From Limosilactobacillus rudii (GTDB lineage: Bacteria > Bacillota > Bacilli > Lactobacillales > Lactobacillaceae), in NCBI RefSeq assembly GCF_014145455.1, contig NZ_JACIVB010000040.1:1-56420 (forward strand): 56,420 bases of DNA, in the 5' to 3' direction. This document shows positions 34,445 to 43,717 of this stretch, in pieces. The position numbers and the translations under genes are program-made. The notes beneath the pieces are model-generated. The model made no database searches, had not been told where the DNA came from, and saw only the letters and a list, made by a program, of their open reading frames with translations. Every line of letters starts with the position of its first letter. The stretch's first letter is position 1.

Positions 34445-35983
34445 GTGATTATTGCAGTAGAAAATTCACTGGCTCAGCATTTGCATGTTAATTCGCAAAT
34501 AATATCATCATCTGAGCTACTAGACACTAATGTATGGACAGTTCGAGTTGCTGGTGAGTTTATGATTGTAATGAACAATTTAATGGCATTGCCAATTATT
34601 GTTCGTTACCCGCAACGCTTTAATGATTCACGTTCGTTTATGACGGCATTTAAACGTGAATTTTTACAATTGTTAGAGATATCGCCAATCCCTCATGCAA
34701 AAATTCGAATGATTCGTGATGAACAATTCGGAAAAGTTACATTTACTAAGCAAATACAGCCGGAGACGCAACAGCAACTACAAATGTACCAAAATATGAT
34801 GGTGGGTCCTAATTCGGTAATCGATTGGGAAAAAGATCCAAGTAACGCTGAGATTGCCCTGCAGCTTGCTGAACAGACACAAATTAGAAATCAATCGACG
34901 GATGACGAATACGTTGTGATGGATATCTTTGAAGACTATTCGGTAACGGACTTTAAGGTTGCTTCTCATCCTAAGCTTAATGAGCATAATCGGCGGTATC
35001 TTTACCGCTCACTTTCAATTAATGACATTATGAATGCTACAGCAGTGGGGGAAAAGATTTTAGACGATTACGAGGAGTACCTAGAGCGTCATAATCAGAG
35101 CGAAAGTGTGATTGAACGGGATTTAGATTGTGCTGCTGATTACTTGGGATATTGTGAGGCGTTAGGTGAGTCGGTGCTTGATGATATTACCTTGGCGTAT
35201 CATTACTTTATCAATTATGAAAAGCTGCATAATACTCGGCCAACCGAAACAAGTTTTAGGGCGGTGAGTGATGCCTTTCGTACGTTTGGGCGGTTCTTGA
35301 GAGCTGAAGATTTATTTTCAAGTGAAGATTACGACAAGTTCGTTCAGGCGATTAATCAAGGAGTAAAGGACCTCAATTCAAAGCAGCGAATGTATCATTT
35401 ACAACGAATTATTCGCGATATGCGGCGGGAAGTGCGAGCACAACGGGAACATGCTATTCAGTATGTTAACAAACAATACGTTGTTTACGTCGAATTAGCT
35501 GATTATGCGCCTAAAATGTGGCGACGTTTTACAGTTAGCGGTGATACACGGTTAGATATGCTTTCTTTTATGATTTTAGCTGCATTTAATACCGATGGGA
35601 CACATTTATTTGAGTTACAACAAGCTGATATTCATTACCAGTTACCAATTTTTGATAGTGGGTTTGGTCAGACAAAGGACTTGACCCAGATTTGGATGGG
35701 TGATTGTGATATAAAAGATGAATATACTTTAATATATGATTTTGGTGATATGTGGCGGTTTAATATTCGCTTCGAAGAAATTAAGCCTAAGCGCGTCTCA
35801 TCACATGCTAATCCTAAGATGTTAGACGGTGCTGGTGCTGGAATTCTTGATGATATCGGTGGGACAGACGGTTTGACCCAAGTAGCAAAGGATGATCCGG
35901 CTATTAATAAAAAGTTAGATGTAAGTGCATTTCAAAAAGAATGGTTACGCAAAATTGATAAAATTCGTAACAGTTATGAATAG
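34445..35983 (+). CDS. Plasmid pRiA4b ORF-3-like domain protein
   Basis: 512 residues with GTG start and AGGAGGA upstream. The C-terminal part (about residues 345-450) matches the pRiA4b ORF-3 family: YVELADYAPKMWRRFTVSG, HLFELQQADIHY and YDFGDMWRFNIRFE. The N-terminal 100 residues (VAGEFMIVMNNLMALPIIVRYP) and the helical middle (residues 190-340) are less familiar; the middle may be an all-helical domain of the SEC-C-associated type. No function is established for the family in bacteria. It is not obviously in an operon. Confidence 0.72.
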   Translation: MIIAVENSLAQHLHVNSQIISSSELLDTNVWTVRVAGEFMIVMNNLMALPIIVRYPQRFNDSRSFMTAFKREFLQLLEISPIPHAKIRMIRDEQFGKVTFTKQIQPETQQQLQMYQNMMVGPNSVIDWEKDPSNAEIALQLAEQTQIRNQSTDDEYVVMDIFEDYSVTDFKVASHPKLNEHNRRYLYRSLSINDIMNATAVGEKILDDYEEYLERHNQSESVIERDLDCAADYLGYCEALGESVLDDITLAYHYFINYEKLHNTRPTETSFRAVSDAFRTFGRFLRAEDLFSSEDYDKFVQAINQGVKDLNSKQRMYHLQRIIRDMRREVRAQREHAIQYVNKQYVVYVELADYAPKMWRRFTVSGDTRLDMLSFMILAAFNTDGTHLFELQQADIHYQLPIFDSGFGQTKDLTQIWMGDCDIKDEYTLIYDFGDMWRFNIRFEEIKPKRVSSHANPKMLDGAGAGILDDIGGTDGLTQVAKDDPAINKKLDVSAFQKEWLRKIDKIRNSYE

Positions 35984-36035
35984 GAAAAAGCATTACAATA
36001 ATAGTGATAACTTTAATTTAATCGAGGTCTTTTGA

Positions 36036-37082
36036 ATGGTAAAACAAGAAAATATAATCCCAGATGTGATGAAGGCGTGGGCAGTGACAACTCCGGGACC
36101 AATTGACGGGAAAAGTGCCCCAATCGAGTTCACAGAAAAACCAGTTCCAAGGCCAAAGCGAGGCGAAGTACTGGTTAAAGTTCTTACCTGTGGTGTCTGC
36201 CATACTGATCTTCACGTCACTGAGGGCGATTTACCGGTTCATCAAGAGCATGTAACTCCAGGCCATGAAATAGTTGGAAAGGTTGTTGGTTTTGGGCCGG
36301 AGACAAGTCGATTTAAATTAGGCGAACGTATTGGAATTCCGTGGTTCCGTCATGCATGCGGAGTCTGCAAGTTTTGCCGGTCAGGGCATGAAAATTTGTG
36401 TCCTCATTCCATCTATACCGGTTGGGATCATGATGGTGGATATGCTGAATATGTAACTGTTCCTGAAGGATTTGCTTATCGAATTCCAGAGAAATTTAGT
36501 TCTTTGGAAGCTGCACCCCTGCTTTGTGCCGGTATCATCGGCTATCGAGCATTTGAACGTGCTAATATCCCAGCGGGTGGTCGTCTAGGACTGTATGGTT
36601 TTGGCGGGTCGGCGCATATTACAGCACAAATTGCTTTGGCTCAAGGAATTGAAGTACATGTTTTTACCCGTGGTGATGATGCTAAGAAGTTTGCACTTGA
36701 ACTTGGTTGTGCTTCAGCCCAGGGTTCGTATGACCCGTCACCAGTTCCGCTTGACTCAGCAATTATTTTTGCACCGGTTGGCGACATGGTATTACCTGCC
36801 TTAGCTAGTTTAGTTCCTGGAGGTACTTTAGCATTAGCAGGAATTCATATGACCGATATTCCGGCAATGAATTACCAACGAGAGATTTTCCATGAAAAGA
36901 CGCTGACAAGTGTTGAAAGTAATACTCGTCGAGATGGTGAAGAGTTTTTGACGTTGGCTGACCGGCTTAATATTCACCCAGAAGTTCATGAATATCCGCT
37001 AGCTAAGGCTGATGAGGCGTTACGTTATGTTAAAAATGGCGATATTAAAGGGGCATGTGTTTTACGCGTTAGTGAAGATTAA
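36036..37082 (+). CDS. Zinc-dependent alcohol dehydrogenase (MDR family)
   Basis: 348 residues. Catalytic zinc ligands are the Cys in CGVCHTDLH near residue 53 and the His in GHE near 76; structural zinc Cys are in [15 protein letters not shown] (107-121). The nucleotide-binding loop is YGFGGSAH near 187, a slightly altered GxGxxG. It oxidises or reduces alcohols/aldehydes with NAD(P)H in the cytoplasm, balancing redox in heterofermentation. ATG 36036 has GAGG upstream; a second start at 36066 (MKAWAV) is typical for related enzymes and cannot be ruled out. Confidence 0.85.
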   Translation: MVKQENIIPDVMKAWAVTTPGPIDGKSAPIEFTEKPVPRPKRGEVLVKVLTCGVCHTDLHVTEGDLPVHQEHVTPGHEIVGKVVGFGPETSRFKLGERIGIPWFRHACGVCKFCRSGHENLCPHSIYTGWDHDGGYAEYVTVPEGFAYRIPEKFSSLEAAPLLCAGIIGYRAFERANIPAGGRLGLYGFGGSAHITAQIALAQGIEVHVFTRGDDAKKFALELGCASAQGSYDPSPVPLDSAIIFAPVGDMVLPALASLVPGGTLALAGIHMTDIPAMNYQREIFHEKTLTSVESNTRRDGEEFLTLADRLNIHPEVHEYPLAKADEALRYVKNGDIKGACVLRVSED

Positions 37083-37152
37083 ATGATTGCCTTATTCTCT
37101 GACATCTTGCTAAGATAATAAGAGATGGTAAATGAGAAATGAGGTTTTGATT

Positions 37153-37740
37153 ATGAAATATCCACAATTAGCGTTAAGTGAAGTTAAGGGTCCCAAAGCA
37201 ACAATTGATACGACGATGGGGACGATTAAGGTCCAGCTTTTTCCTAAACAGGCACCGAAAACAGTTGAAAACTTTGTTAAGTTAGCTGAGAAACATTATT
37301 ATGATGATGTGATTTTCCACCGTGTTATTCCTGACTTTATGATTCAAGGGGGCGATCCGACGGGAACAGGTCGTGGCGGTGAAAGTATCTATGGTCAGCC
37401 ATTTAAAGATGAGTTTTCAGAAGAGCTGTTTAATTTTACTGGAGCTCTTTCAATGGCTAATGCCGGTCCTAATACCAATGGCAGTCAGTTCTTTATTGTT
37501 ACTAATAAGCATATTCCAGAAAATATGATTGGTGAAATGAAGATGGTTGGCTATCCAGAAGAGATTATTGAATATTACGAAAAAAACGGTGGAACTCCGT
37601 GGCTGGACTTTCATCATACAGTATTTGGTCAAGTATTGTCTGGAATGGATGTTGTTGAAAAAATTAGTAAGGTTAAGCGGGATGCAGCCGATAAGCCACA
37701 AAAAGATGTCGTAATTAAAACAATTACTATTGAAAAATAA
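37153..37740 (+). CDS. ppiB: Peptidyl-prolyl cis-trans isomerase, cyclophilin type
   Basis: 195 residues from ATG 37153, eight bases after GAGG; the frame is open from 37132 but without a ribosome site. Cyclophilin blocks present are KTVENFVKLAEKHYYDDVIFHRVIPDFMIQGGDP (active-site Arg and Phe), GALSMANAGPNTNGSQFFI and a C-terminal HTVFGQVLSGMDVV. No signal peptide, so a cytoplasmic protein-folding helper. An insertion of about 20 residues before HTVFG (ENMIGEMKMVGYPEEIIEYYEK) is usual for the lactobacillus form. Confidence 0.9.
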   Translation: MKYPQLALSEVKGPKATIDTTMGTIKVQLFPKQAPKTVENFVKLAEKHYYDDVIFHRVIPDFMIQGGDPTGTGRGGESIYGQPFKDEFSEELFNFTGALSMANAGPNTNGSQFFIVTNKHIPENMIGEMKMVGYPEEIIEYYEKNGGTPWLDFHHTVFGQVLSGMDVVEKISKVKRDAADKPQKDVVIKTITIEK

Positions 37741-37751
37741 TTTAGCTATCT

Positions 37752-37801
37752 AAAGAGAGGAGGCGAACTAGTAAGCTAGTTTTGCTTACTCTCTTTTTTT
37801 G
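37752..37801. terminator. Terminator shared by ppiB and the 3' end of the LysR gene
   Basis: AAAGAGAG (37752-37759) with CTCTCTTT (37789-37796) outside a second stem (GCGAACTA/TAGTTTTGC), ending in a T run. It overlaps the last codons of the convergent LysR gene. Confidence 0.65.
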
Positions 37802-38666
37802 TTAATAGATCCCACAGTTGTTGTTTATAAGGAGTAAGCACTTCTGTTGATCGTATAGCAGCGGCTAAACGGAAAGATTGGTTGAGCGGCGCGGATATAT
37901 CGAGAGCAGTAATGTTATCTTCAGGGGTGATTGCTAGACTAGTGAGATAGGCAATACCAAGATTTTCCGCCACCATGGCTTTAATGACGTGAATATCAGC
38001 AGTACGGTAAATAACCTGTGGACGAAAGTGAGCTTGGCGACAAATTTGTTTAAAAGCTTGGTCATGAAAAAATTCCGAGTCAGGAACAATGAACTTCTCG
38101 TTTTTAAGGGTTGCAAAATCAATTTTGTTTTTTTTCGCAAGGGGATGTTGTGTACTGACGATAACCTTGAATGGGTACTTAGTTAGTTCAATCGTTTTAA
38201 GCCGGGACTCTTTAAGCGGTGTGAGCGAGCCAAGTAAAGCAATATCTAAGTCACCATGCTCAAGCATTTTTAAAATTTCTTTTGAGCCATGTTCGTAAGT
38301 TTCAAGGTGGCTTAAGAGTCCCTGTCTCATTAGCGCTGGCGTAAGTGGTGGAAAATAATAATTACCAATAATTGGCGGCAGCCCGAAACTAATTTTAGTA
38401 GATTTACTTTGTTCAATTTCCTGGTGGGCAATTTCTAATTCGCTTAGGATAACATTAACGTGCATTGCAAATTGCTTGCCAGCGGGAGTGAGATGTAGTT
38501 CTTTATGGACATGGTCACGAACGAAAAAAGTAGTTCCAAAATCTTTTTCTAGTCGTTGAATTGCCATAGTGATTGTAGGTTGACTAACATTAAACGCGCT
38601 AGCAACCCGGGAAAAGTTTCTTGTTTTTACTAATGATTGATAATATTGTAGGTCTTTTAGCTTCAT
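37776..38666 (-). CDS. mleR: LysR-family regulator, MleR-like
   Basis: 296 residues. Helix-turn-helix at residues 1-60 (MKLKDLQYYQSLVKTRNFSRVASAFNVSQPTITMAIQRLEKDFG), then the inducer-binding domain opening with SFGLPPIIGNYYFPPL. It is divergent from the malolactic enzyme gene with 139 bp between, the arrangement of mleR/mleS in lactic acid bacteria, where MleR senses L-malate. A 12-bp palindrome in the shared intergenic region is a plausible site. It is a clear paralog of the LysR gene at 46144. Confidence 0.8.
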   Translation of the reverse strand: MKLKDLQYYQSLVKTRNFSRVASAFNVSQPTITMAIQRLEKDFGTTFFVRDHVHKELHLTPAGKQFAMHVNVILSELEIAHQEIEQSKSTKISFGLPPIIGNYYFPPLTPALMRQGLLSHLETYEHGSKEILKMLEHGDLDIALLGSLTPLKESRLKTIELTKYPFKVIVSTQHPLAKKNKIDFATLKNEKFIVPDSEFFHDQAFKQICRQAHFRPQVIYRTADIHVIKAMVAENLGIAYLTSLAITPEDNITALDISAPLNQSFRLAAAIRSTEVLTPYKQQLWDLLTKKESKQN

Positions 38667-38693
38667 GAAAATGCCTTTCTAATAGTATTTAAG

Positions 38694-38705
38694 GATAGTA
38701 CTATC
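38694..38705. promoter_or_regulatory. Palindrome in the mleR-mleS intergenic region
   Basis: GATAGTACTATC is a perfect 12-bp palindrome, 28 bp from the LysR start and 100 bp from the mleS start. It is a candidate LysR-type binding box; a TTGACT at 38732 may be the mleS -35. Confidence 0.45.
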
Positions 38706-38805
38706 AAATTTATTTATATCATAGCATAAATTTGACTATATATTATTAACCGATTTAACCTGAGATTGTTAGAAATTAAGAAGAAAAAAAGGATAGGCGA
38801 TAATA

Positions 38806-40431
38806 ATGCGTAAAGGAATGCAAGTGTTAAATGATCCGTTTAAGAATAAGGGTACTGCTTTTACAATGGAAGAACGGAAAAAGTATGGTTTGTTAGGCTT
38901 GCTGCCATCTTGTGTACGGACAATCGAAGAGCAAGCAACGGAAACATATAATCTATATCAGTCGAAAGATTCACAAATAGAAAAACGTCATTTATTGATG
39001 GAAGTCTTTAATAATAATCGGACGCTGTTTTTCTATTTAATGAAGCAACATATTACTGAATTTATGCCAATCGTTTATGACCCTGTAATCGCTGAGGCAA
39101 TTGAAAAGTACAATGAACGTTACATTAAGCCACAAGACGCAGCTTACTTGAGTATTGAACACCCGGAACTAATTAAGGAAGAACTTACCGATGCTGCTGA
39201 TGGCCGTGATATCCGGCTGATCGTGGTAACAGATGCGGAGGGAATCCTTGGTATTGGTGACTGGGGAGTAAATGGTGTTGATATCTCTGTTGGTAAGTTA
39301 ATGGTTTACACTGCCGCTGCAGGAATCAATCCTTCTCAGGTTTTACCGGTTTCAATTGATGCAGGAACTAACAATGAGAAGTTATTGAAAGACCCTAATT
39401 ACCTTGGCAATCGAATTAAGCGGGTTGAAGGCGAAGAATATTTTGATTTTATTGATCGGTTTGTTGATGCGGTAGAAGAATCGTTCCCTAAGAGCCTTCT
39501 TCACTTTGAAGACTTTGGTCGGGGAACGGCGGCCAGAATTCTTGATAAGTATCAAGATAAAATCTTAACGTTTAATGATGATATTCAAGGAACGGGTATT
39601 ATTGCCTTAGCCGGGGTTCTTGGCGCAATGAATATTTCTAAAGAAAAGTTAACCGATCAAACCTTCTTAACATTTGGTGCAGGGACCGCTGGAATGGGAA
39701 TTGCCAAGATGCTATATGATGAATTGATTCGTCAGGGCTTGACACCAGCAGAAGCAAAGCAACACTTTTACTTAGTTGATAAACAGGGATTGTTGTTTGA
39801 CGATACTCCTGGTTTAACACCAAAGCAAAAGCCATTTACTCGTCAGCGGAGTGAATTTAGCAATGCTGAAGAATTAACGAACCTCTTAGCAGTAGTTAAG
39901 GCTATTCATCCAACGGTAATGATTGGGACTTCTACGCAACCAGGTAGCTTTAATGAAGCGGTAGTAAAAGAAATGGCAGCTTATACGCCACGTCCTGTTA
40001 TCTTCCCGTTGTCAAACCCGACAAAGTTAGCGGAAGCAAAAGCTGCTGACTTGCTTAAGTGGACCGATGGAAAAGCCTTGATTGCAACTGGGATTCCTGT
40101 TAAGGACTTAGATTACAATGGAGTTCGCTACCAAATTGGTCAGGCTAATAATGCGTTAATTTATCCGGGAGTTGGGTTCGGCGCATTATCAGCAGAAGCA
40201 AAGGTATTAAATGATGACATGCTAGCTGCTGCAGCTCATGCGCTAAGTGGTATTGTGGATCCTAACAAGCCAGGCGCCGCAGTATTGCCACCTGTTTCCA
40301 AGCTTACCGAATTCTCAAAGCGGGTTGCTGAAAAAGTAGCTCAATCGGCAATTGATCAAGGATTAGCTGGTAAAGGAATTACAGATGCCAGATCCGCGGT
40401 TGAGAAAAATATTTGGTTACCAAAATATTAG
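38806..40431 (+). CDS. mleS: Malolactic enzyme
   Basis: 541 residues, the standard length. N-terminal [22 protein letters not shown], the malate/metal region [37 protein letters not shown] and nucleotide loop [11 protein letters not shown] are all present, as is the [15 protein letters not shown] block. The family comprises malic and malolactic enzymes; similarity of the N terminus and overall pattern to known lactobacillus MleS favours conversion of L-malate to L-lactate and CO2, using NAD+ and Mn2+ as cofactors. Adjacent MleR-like regulator and dicarboxylate transporter support this; pyruvate-forming malic enzyme is the alternative. Confidence 0.85.
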   Translation: MRKGMQVLNDPFKNKGTAFTMEERKKYGLLGLLPSCVRTIEEQATETYNLYQSKDSQIEKRHLLMEVFNNNRTLFFYLMKQHITEFMPIVYDPVIAEAIEKYNERYIKPQDAAYLSIEHPELIKEELTDAADGRDIRLIVVTDAEGILGIGDWGVNGVDISVGKLMVYTAAAGINPSQVLPVSIDAGTNNEKLLKDPNYLGNRIKRVEGEEYFDFIDRFVDAVEESFPKSLLHFEDFGRGTAARILDKYQDKILTFNDDIQGTGIIALAGVLGAMNISKEKLTDQTFLTFGAGTAGMGIAKMLYDELIRQGLTPAEAKQHFYLVDKQGLLFDDTPGLTPKQKPFTRQRSEFSNAEELTNLLAVVKAIHPTVMIGTSTQPGSFNEAVVKEMAAYTPRPVIFPLSNPTKLAEAKAADLLKWTDGKALIATGIPVKDLDYNGVRYQIGQANNALIYPGVGFGALSAEAKVLNDDMLAAAAHALSGIVDPNKPGAAVLPPVSKLTEFSKRVAEKVAQSAIDQGLAGKGITDARSAVEKNIWLPKY

Positions 40432-40508
40432 TTGTTTTTAGTCTAAATAATGCAAATGGTTTCTTTGTGAATAATAAAAGTTAATTGCTATACAATATTT
40501 AAAAATTG

Positions 40509-40542
40509 GCACCTGAGAAATTAAAAATCTTGGGTGCTTTTT
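40509..40542 (+). terminator. Terminator of mleS
   Basis: GCACCTGAGA (40509-40518) pairs with TCTTGGGTGC (40528-40537), two wobbles, then TTTTT. Confidence 0.65.
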
Positions 40543-40637
40543 GTAATTATCAATTGTGAAGTTTTTGCAAGTAATGTTTGAAAACGCTATTATAACAGTG
40601 AGCAACGCGATAACTATAAGTGAAATTTATGGAATTA

Positions 40638-40696
40638 TAAACGTTTGACTATACCTGTATTTACAAGGTAGGATATAGGTGTAAATGATGTGTAAC
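40638..40696 (+). promoter_or_regulatory. Promoter and LacI-like core upstream of fumC
   Basis: TAAACGTTTGAC at 40638-40649 contains a TTGACT -35 (40645-40650) and is identical over 12 bp to the operator/-35 overlap of the sucrose operon (23589-23600, minus strand). A weak TAGGAT -10 follows after 18 bp. Further on, TGTGTAACATTTCACA (40689-40704) is a partial palindrome of CRP/FNR type. The rest of the roughly 310-bp gap between mleS and fumC contains the mleS terminator and nothing else seen. Confidence 0.45.
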
Positions 40697-40743
40697 ATTT
40701 CACAAGTTATAATTGCTCAATCAAAACATTGGAGGTTTTTGAG

Positions 40744-42132
40744 ATGTCAGAATACCGTACTGAAGAAGATACGCTAGGTCCTGTTAAAATTCCTGCAGAC
40801 GCATTGTGGGGACCGCAAACAGAACGGAGTCGTAATAACTTTCCAACTGGTCAATACATGCCATTAGCTATTATTCGTGCTTTATTGAACATTAAGAAAG
40901 CAGCGGCTCAAGCTAACATGGAAACGCAAGCAATTTCAGAAGAAAAAGGTAACTTAATTGTTAAAGCGATTGATGAATTATTAGCATTAAGTGATGAGGA
41001 ATTACGGAAAGACTTCCCATTAAAGGTTTACCAAACTGGTTCTGGTACGCAAACTAATATGAACACTAATGAAGTAGTTGCGCACAAGGCCCACGAAATT
41101 AACCCTGACATTGAAATTCTACCAAATGATGATGTTAACAAGGGTCAAAGTTCAAACGATACTTTCCCAACAGCAATGAATGTGGTTGCGTTAGAAGCAC
41201 TTGATAAGCTGAAGCCTGCTGTTCAACACTTAATTGATGAATTAAAGGTTAAGCAAGAAAAGTACATGAAGACTGTTAAAGTTGGTCGGACACACTTACA
41301 AGATGCTGTTCCGTTGACATTCGGCCAAGAACTTTCTGGTTATGTTGCTTCATTAGAACATGATCTCAATTATATCAAGACGTTGGAACCAACATTAAAT
41401 GAATTGGCTATTGGTGGTACTGCCGTTGGTACTGGTTTGAACGCTGCCGAAGGAATGCCTGAAAAAATTGCTGAAAAACTTAGTGAAGTATACGGCTTAA
41501 ACTTAACAGCTGACTCAAACAAGTTCTACGGTTTGGCTAACCACTCTGGTTTAGACGTTGTTCATGGGGCATTGAAGACATTAGCCGCTGACATGTTTAA
41601 GCTTGCGCAAGATATTCGTTTCTTGGCTTCTGGTCCACGGGCTGGATATGGCGAATTGAATATTCCTGCTAACGAACCTGGGTCTTCAATCATGCCAGGT
41701 AAGGTTAACCCAACTCAAGCTGAAGCTGTAACAATGGCTGCTTTACGGGTCTTTGGTAATGATACTGTTGTAACAATGGCTTCATCTCAAGGTAACTTTG
41801 AAATGAACGTTTACAAGCCGGTATTGATCGATGCATTCCTTGAATCAGCTGACTTAATGACTGGAACAATCATGGGCTTTGCTGACAAGATGATTCACGG
41901 AATGACAGTTAATGAAGAACGGATGGCTGAATTAGTTGATAATTCACTTATGACTGTAACAGCATTATCACCACACATTGGTTACCATGACAGTGCTAAA
42001 ATTGCTCAAGCTGCTGATAAAGCGGGTAGTACATTAAAGGAAGCCGCTTTGAAGTCTGGCAAGCTTACCGAAGAGCAATACAATGAATGGATGAACATGC
42101 TTAAGATGACTAATGTTGATCGTGACAAATAA
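40744..42132 (+). CDS. fumC: Fumarate hydratase, class II
   Basis: 462 residues from ATG 40744 (GGAGG upstream); the frame is open from 40729, which lies in the ribosome site. Superfamily signatures: TGSGTQTNMNTNEV, VGRTHLQDAVP, and GSSIMPGKVNPTQAE (residues about 310-324) with the catalytic serine loop. It interconverts malate and fumarate without iron-sulfur clusters. With the fumarate reductase flavoprotein and transporter downstream, it would provide the malate-to-succinate electron sink. Confidence 0.93.
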   Translation: MSEYRTEEDTLGPVKIPADALWGPQTERSRNNFPTGQYMPLAIIRALLNIKKAAAQANMETQAISEEKGNLIVKAIDELLALSDEELRKDFPLKVYQTGSGTQTNMNTNEVVAHKAHEINPDIEILPNDDVNKGQSSNDTFPTAMNVVALEALDKLKPAVQHLIDELKVKQEKYMKTVKVGRTHLQDAVPLTFGQELSGYVASLEHDLNYIKTLEPTLNELAIGGTAVGTGLNAAEGMPEKIAEKLSEVYGLNLTADSNKFYGLANHSGLDVVHGALKTLAADMFKLAQDIRFLASGPRAGYGELNIPANEPGSSIMPGKVNPTQAEAVTMAALRVFGNDTVVTMASSQGNFEMNVYKPVLIDAFLESADLMTGTIMGFADKMIHGMTVNEERMAELVDNSLMTVTALSPHIGYHDSAKIAQAADKAGSTLKEAALKSGKLTEEQYNEWMNMLKMTNVDRDK

Positions 42133-42171
42133 ATAACGATGTTAAGCTAAGGAGTTTATAAGACTTCTGGC

Positions 42172-42215
42172 AGGAGTGGCAATGAGTAAATAAAGCGACT
42201 TATTCCACTCCTTTT
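42172..42215 (+). terminator. Weak terminator or attenuating hairpin between fumC and the reductase gene
   Basis: AGGAGTGG (42172-42179) pairs with CCACTCCT (42205-42212), followed by only TTTT. Partial readthrough into the reductase gene is likely. Confidence 0.5.
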
Positions 42216-42259
42216 GGCTGTTAGTGAGAAGAGAATTCAAAATAAAGGAGAACAATATC

Positions 42260-43654
42260 ATGGCAGAAAAATTTCAACCATTATCAGTAAGTAATTTAGA
42301 TAATGATTATGATGTTATTGTTATTGGTTCTGGTGGTACTGGTCTATCAGCAGCCATTCAAGCAAATGAATTGGGAATGAAGACTGTAGTGCTAGAAAAA
42401 GAAGAAGAGCTTGGCGGTAATACTAATCGCGCTTCTTCGGGGATGAACGCTGCTGAAACCAACGTCCAATTACATCATGGCGTAATTGATAATGTTGCTG
42501 ACTTTTACCACGAAACATACCAAGATGGTGGTCGGTTAAACGATAAAGATATGCTTGGCTATTTTGTATATCACACCGCGCCAGCAATTGATTGGCTAGC
42601 AGATCATGGTATCAAGTTAGATGATATTACGATTACTGGAGGAATGTCTCGTAAGCGAACACACCGTCCAGCAAGTATGGCGCCAATTGGTGGTTTCTTG
42701 GTTAAGAGTTTATTAGAGGTTGTTCAAAAGGAAAATATTCCAGTATTCAATAAAGTCAAAGTTACTAAATTACTGCAAGATGATGCAGGACGAGTAAATG
42801 GTGTTGAAGCCAATGCCGATGGCTTGATTAAAACTATTCGTGCCAAAGCTGTTATCTTAGCTACTGGTGGATTTGGTGCTTCAAAGGAATACATCAAACG
42901 TTTCCGACCAGATCTTGCAGATTACAAGACAACTAACCAACCAGGAGCTACTGGGGATGGTTTGAAACTTGGTGAAGGTGTTGGGGCAGAACTAATGCAA
43001 ATGGACTTAGTTCAGGTACACCCAACTGTTCAACAAGATAACCCTCATGTTTATTTAATTGGTGAAGCAGTGCGTGGTGAAGGTGCAATCTTGGTTAACG
43101 CAGACGGTAAACGTTTCGTGAACGAATTAAATACACGAAAGATTGTATCCAATGCAATTACTGCGTTACCTGAACACAGTGCTTACTTGGTATTTGACCA
43201 AGGCATCCGTGATCATGCTAAAGCAATTGAGTTTTACGACAAGGTAGGATTAGTTGTTCATGGTGACACAATCGAAGACCTTGCTAAGAAACTTAATATG
43301 GATCCAGAAAACTTAAAGAAGACTGTTACGACGTGGAATGAAGCAGTTGAAAATCATGATGATAAGCAATTCCACCGGACAACAGGAATGGATCGTGGAA
43401 TTAGTAAGCCAGGATTCTTTGCAATCCACATTGCACCTGCAATTCACTACACGATGGGTGGTATTCATATCAATACTAAGACCCAAGTGCTTGATGGTAA
43501 CGGAAATGTTATTAAGGGGCTTTTTGCTGCCGGTGAAGTTGCTGGTGGATTACATGGTAACAACCGGGTCGGTGGTAACTCGATTGCCGAAACAATTGTC
43601 TTTGGTCGGCAAGCCGGTCAACAAGTTACTGTTTATGCTCGTAGCTTAAAGTAA
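42260..43654 (+). CDS. Fumarate reductase flavoprotein (flavocytochrome c type, FAD domain only)
   Basis: 464 residues from ATG 42260 (AAAGGAG); upstream in-frame codons precede the ribosome site. FAD loop DVIVIGSGGTGLSAAIQA lies near residue 18; catalytic-domain residues are in VHPTVQ, GEAVRGEGA, HYTMGGIHI and NNRVGGNS, the last holding the conserved catalytic Arg. The product lacks the N-terminal haem or FMN-binding domains of some homologs and any iron-sulfur partner gene. It should therefore be a soluble enzyme reducing fumarate to succinate with a flavin or NADH-linked donor. Genes on each side complete a malate-to-succinate route. Confidence 0.85.
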   Translation: MAEKFQPLSVSNLDNDYDVIVIGSGGTGLSAAIQANELGMKTVVLEKEEELGGNTNRASSGMNAAETNVQLHHGVIDNVADFYHETYQDGGRLNDKDMLGYFVYHTAPAIDWLADHGIKLDDITITGGMSRKRTHRPASMAPIGGFLVKSLLEVVQKENIPVFNKVKVTKLLQDDAGRVNGVEANADGLIKTIRAKAVILATGGFGASKEYIKRFRPDLADYKTTNQPGATGDGLKLGEGVGAELMQMDLVQVHPTVQQDNPHVYLIGEAVRGEGAILVNADGKRFVNELNTRKIVSNAITALPEHSAYLVFDQGIRDHAKAIEFYDKVGLVVHGDTIEDLAKKLNMDPENLKKTVTTWNEAVENHDDKQFHRTTGMDRGISKPGFFAIHIAPAIHYTMGGIHINTKTQVLDGNGNVIKGLFAAGEVAGGLHGNNRVGGNSIAETIVFGRQAGQQVTVYARSLK

Positions 43655-43717
43655 AAGATTAATGGCGGTTAATAGCCGTCAAAGCAATTATTTTGATATA
43701 AATTAAGGAATTGAAAA

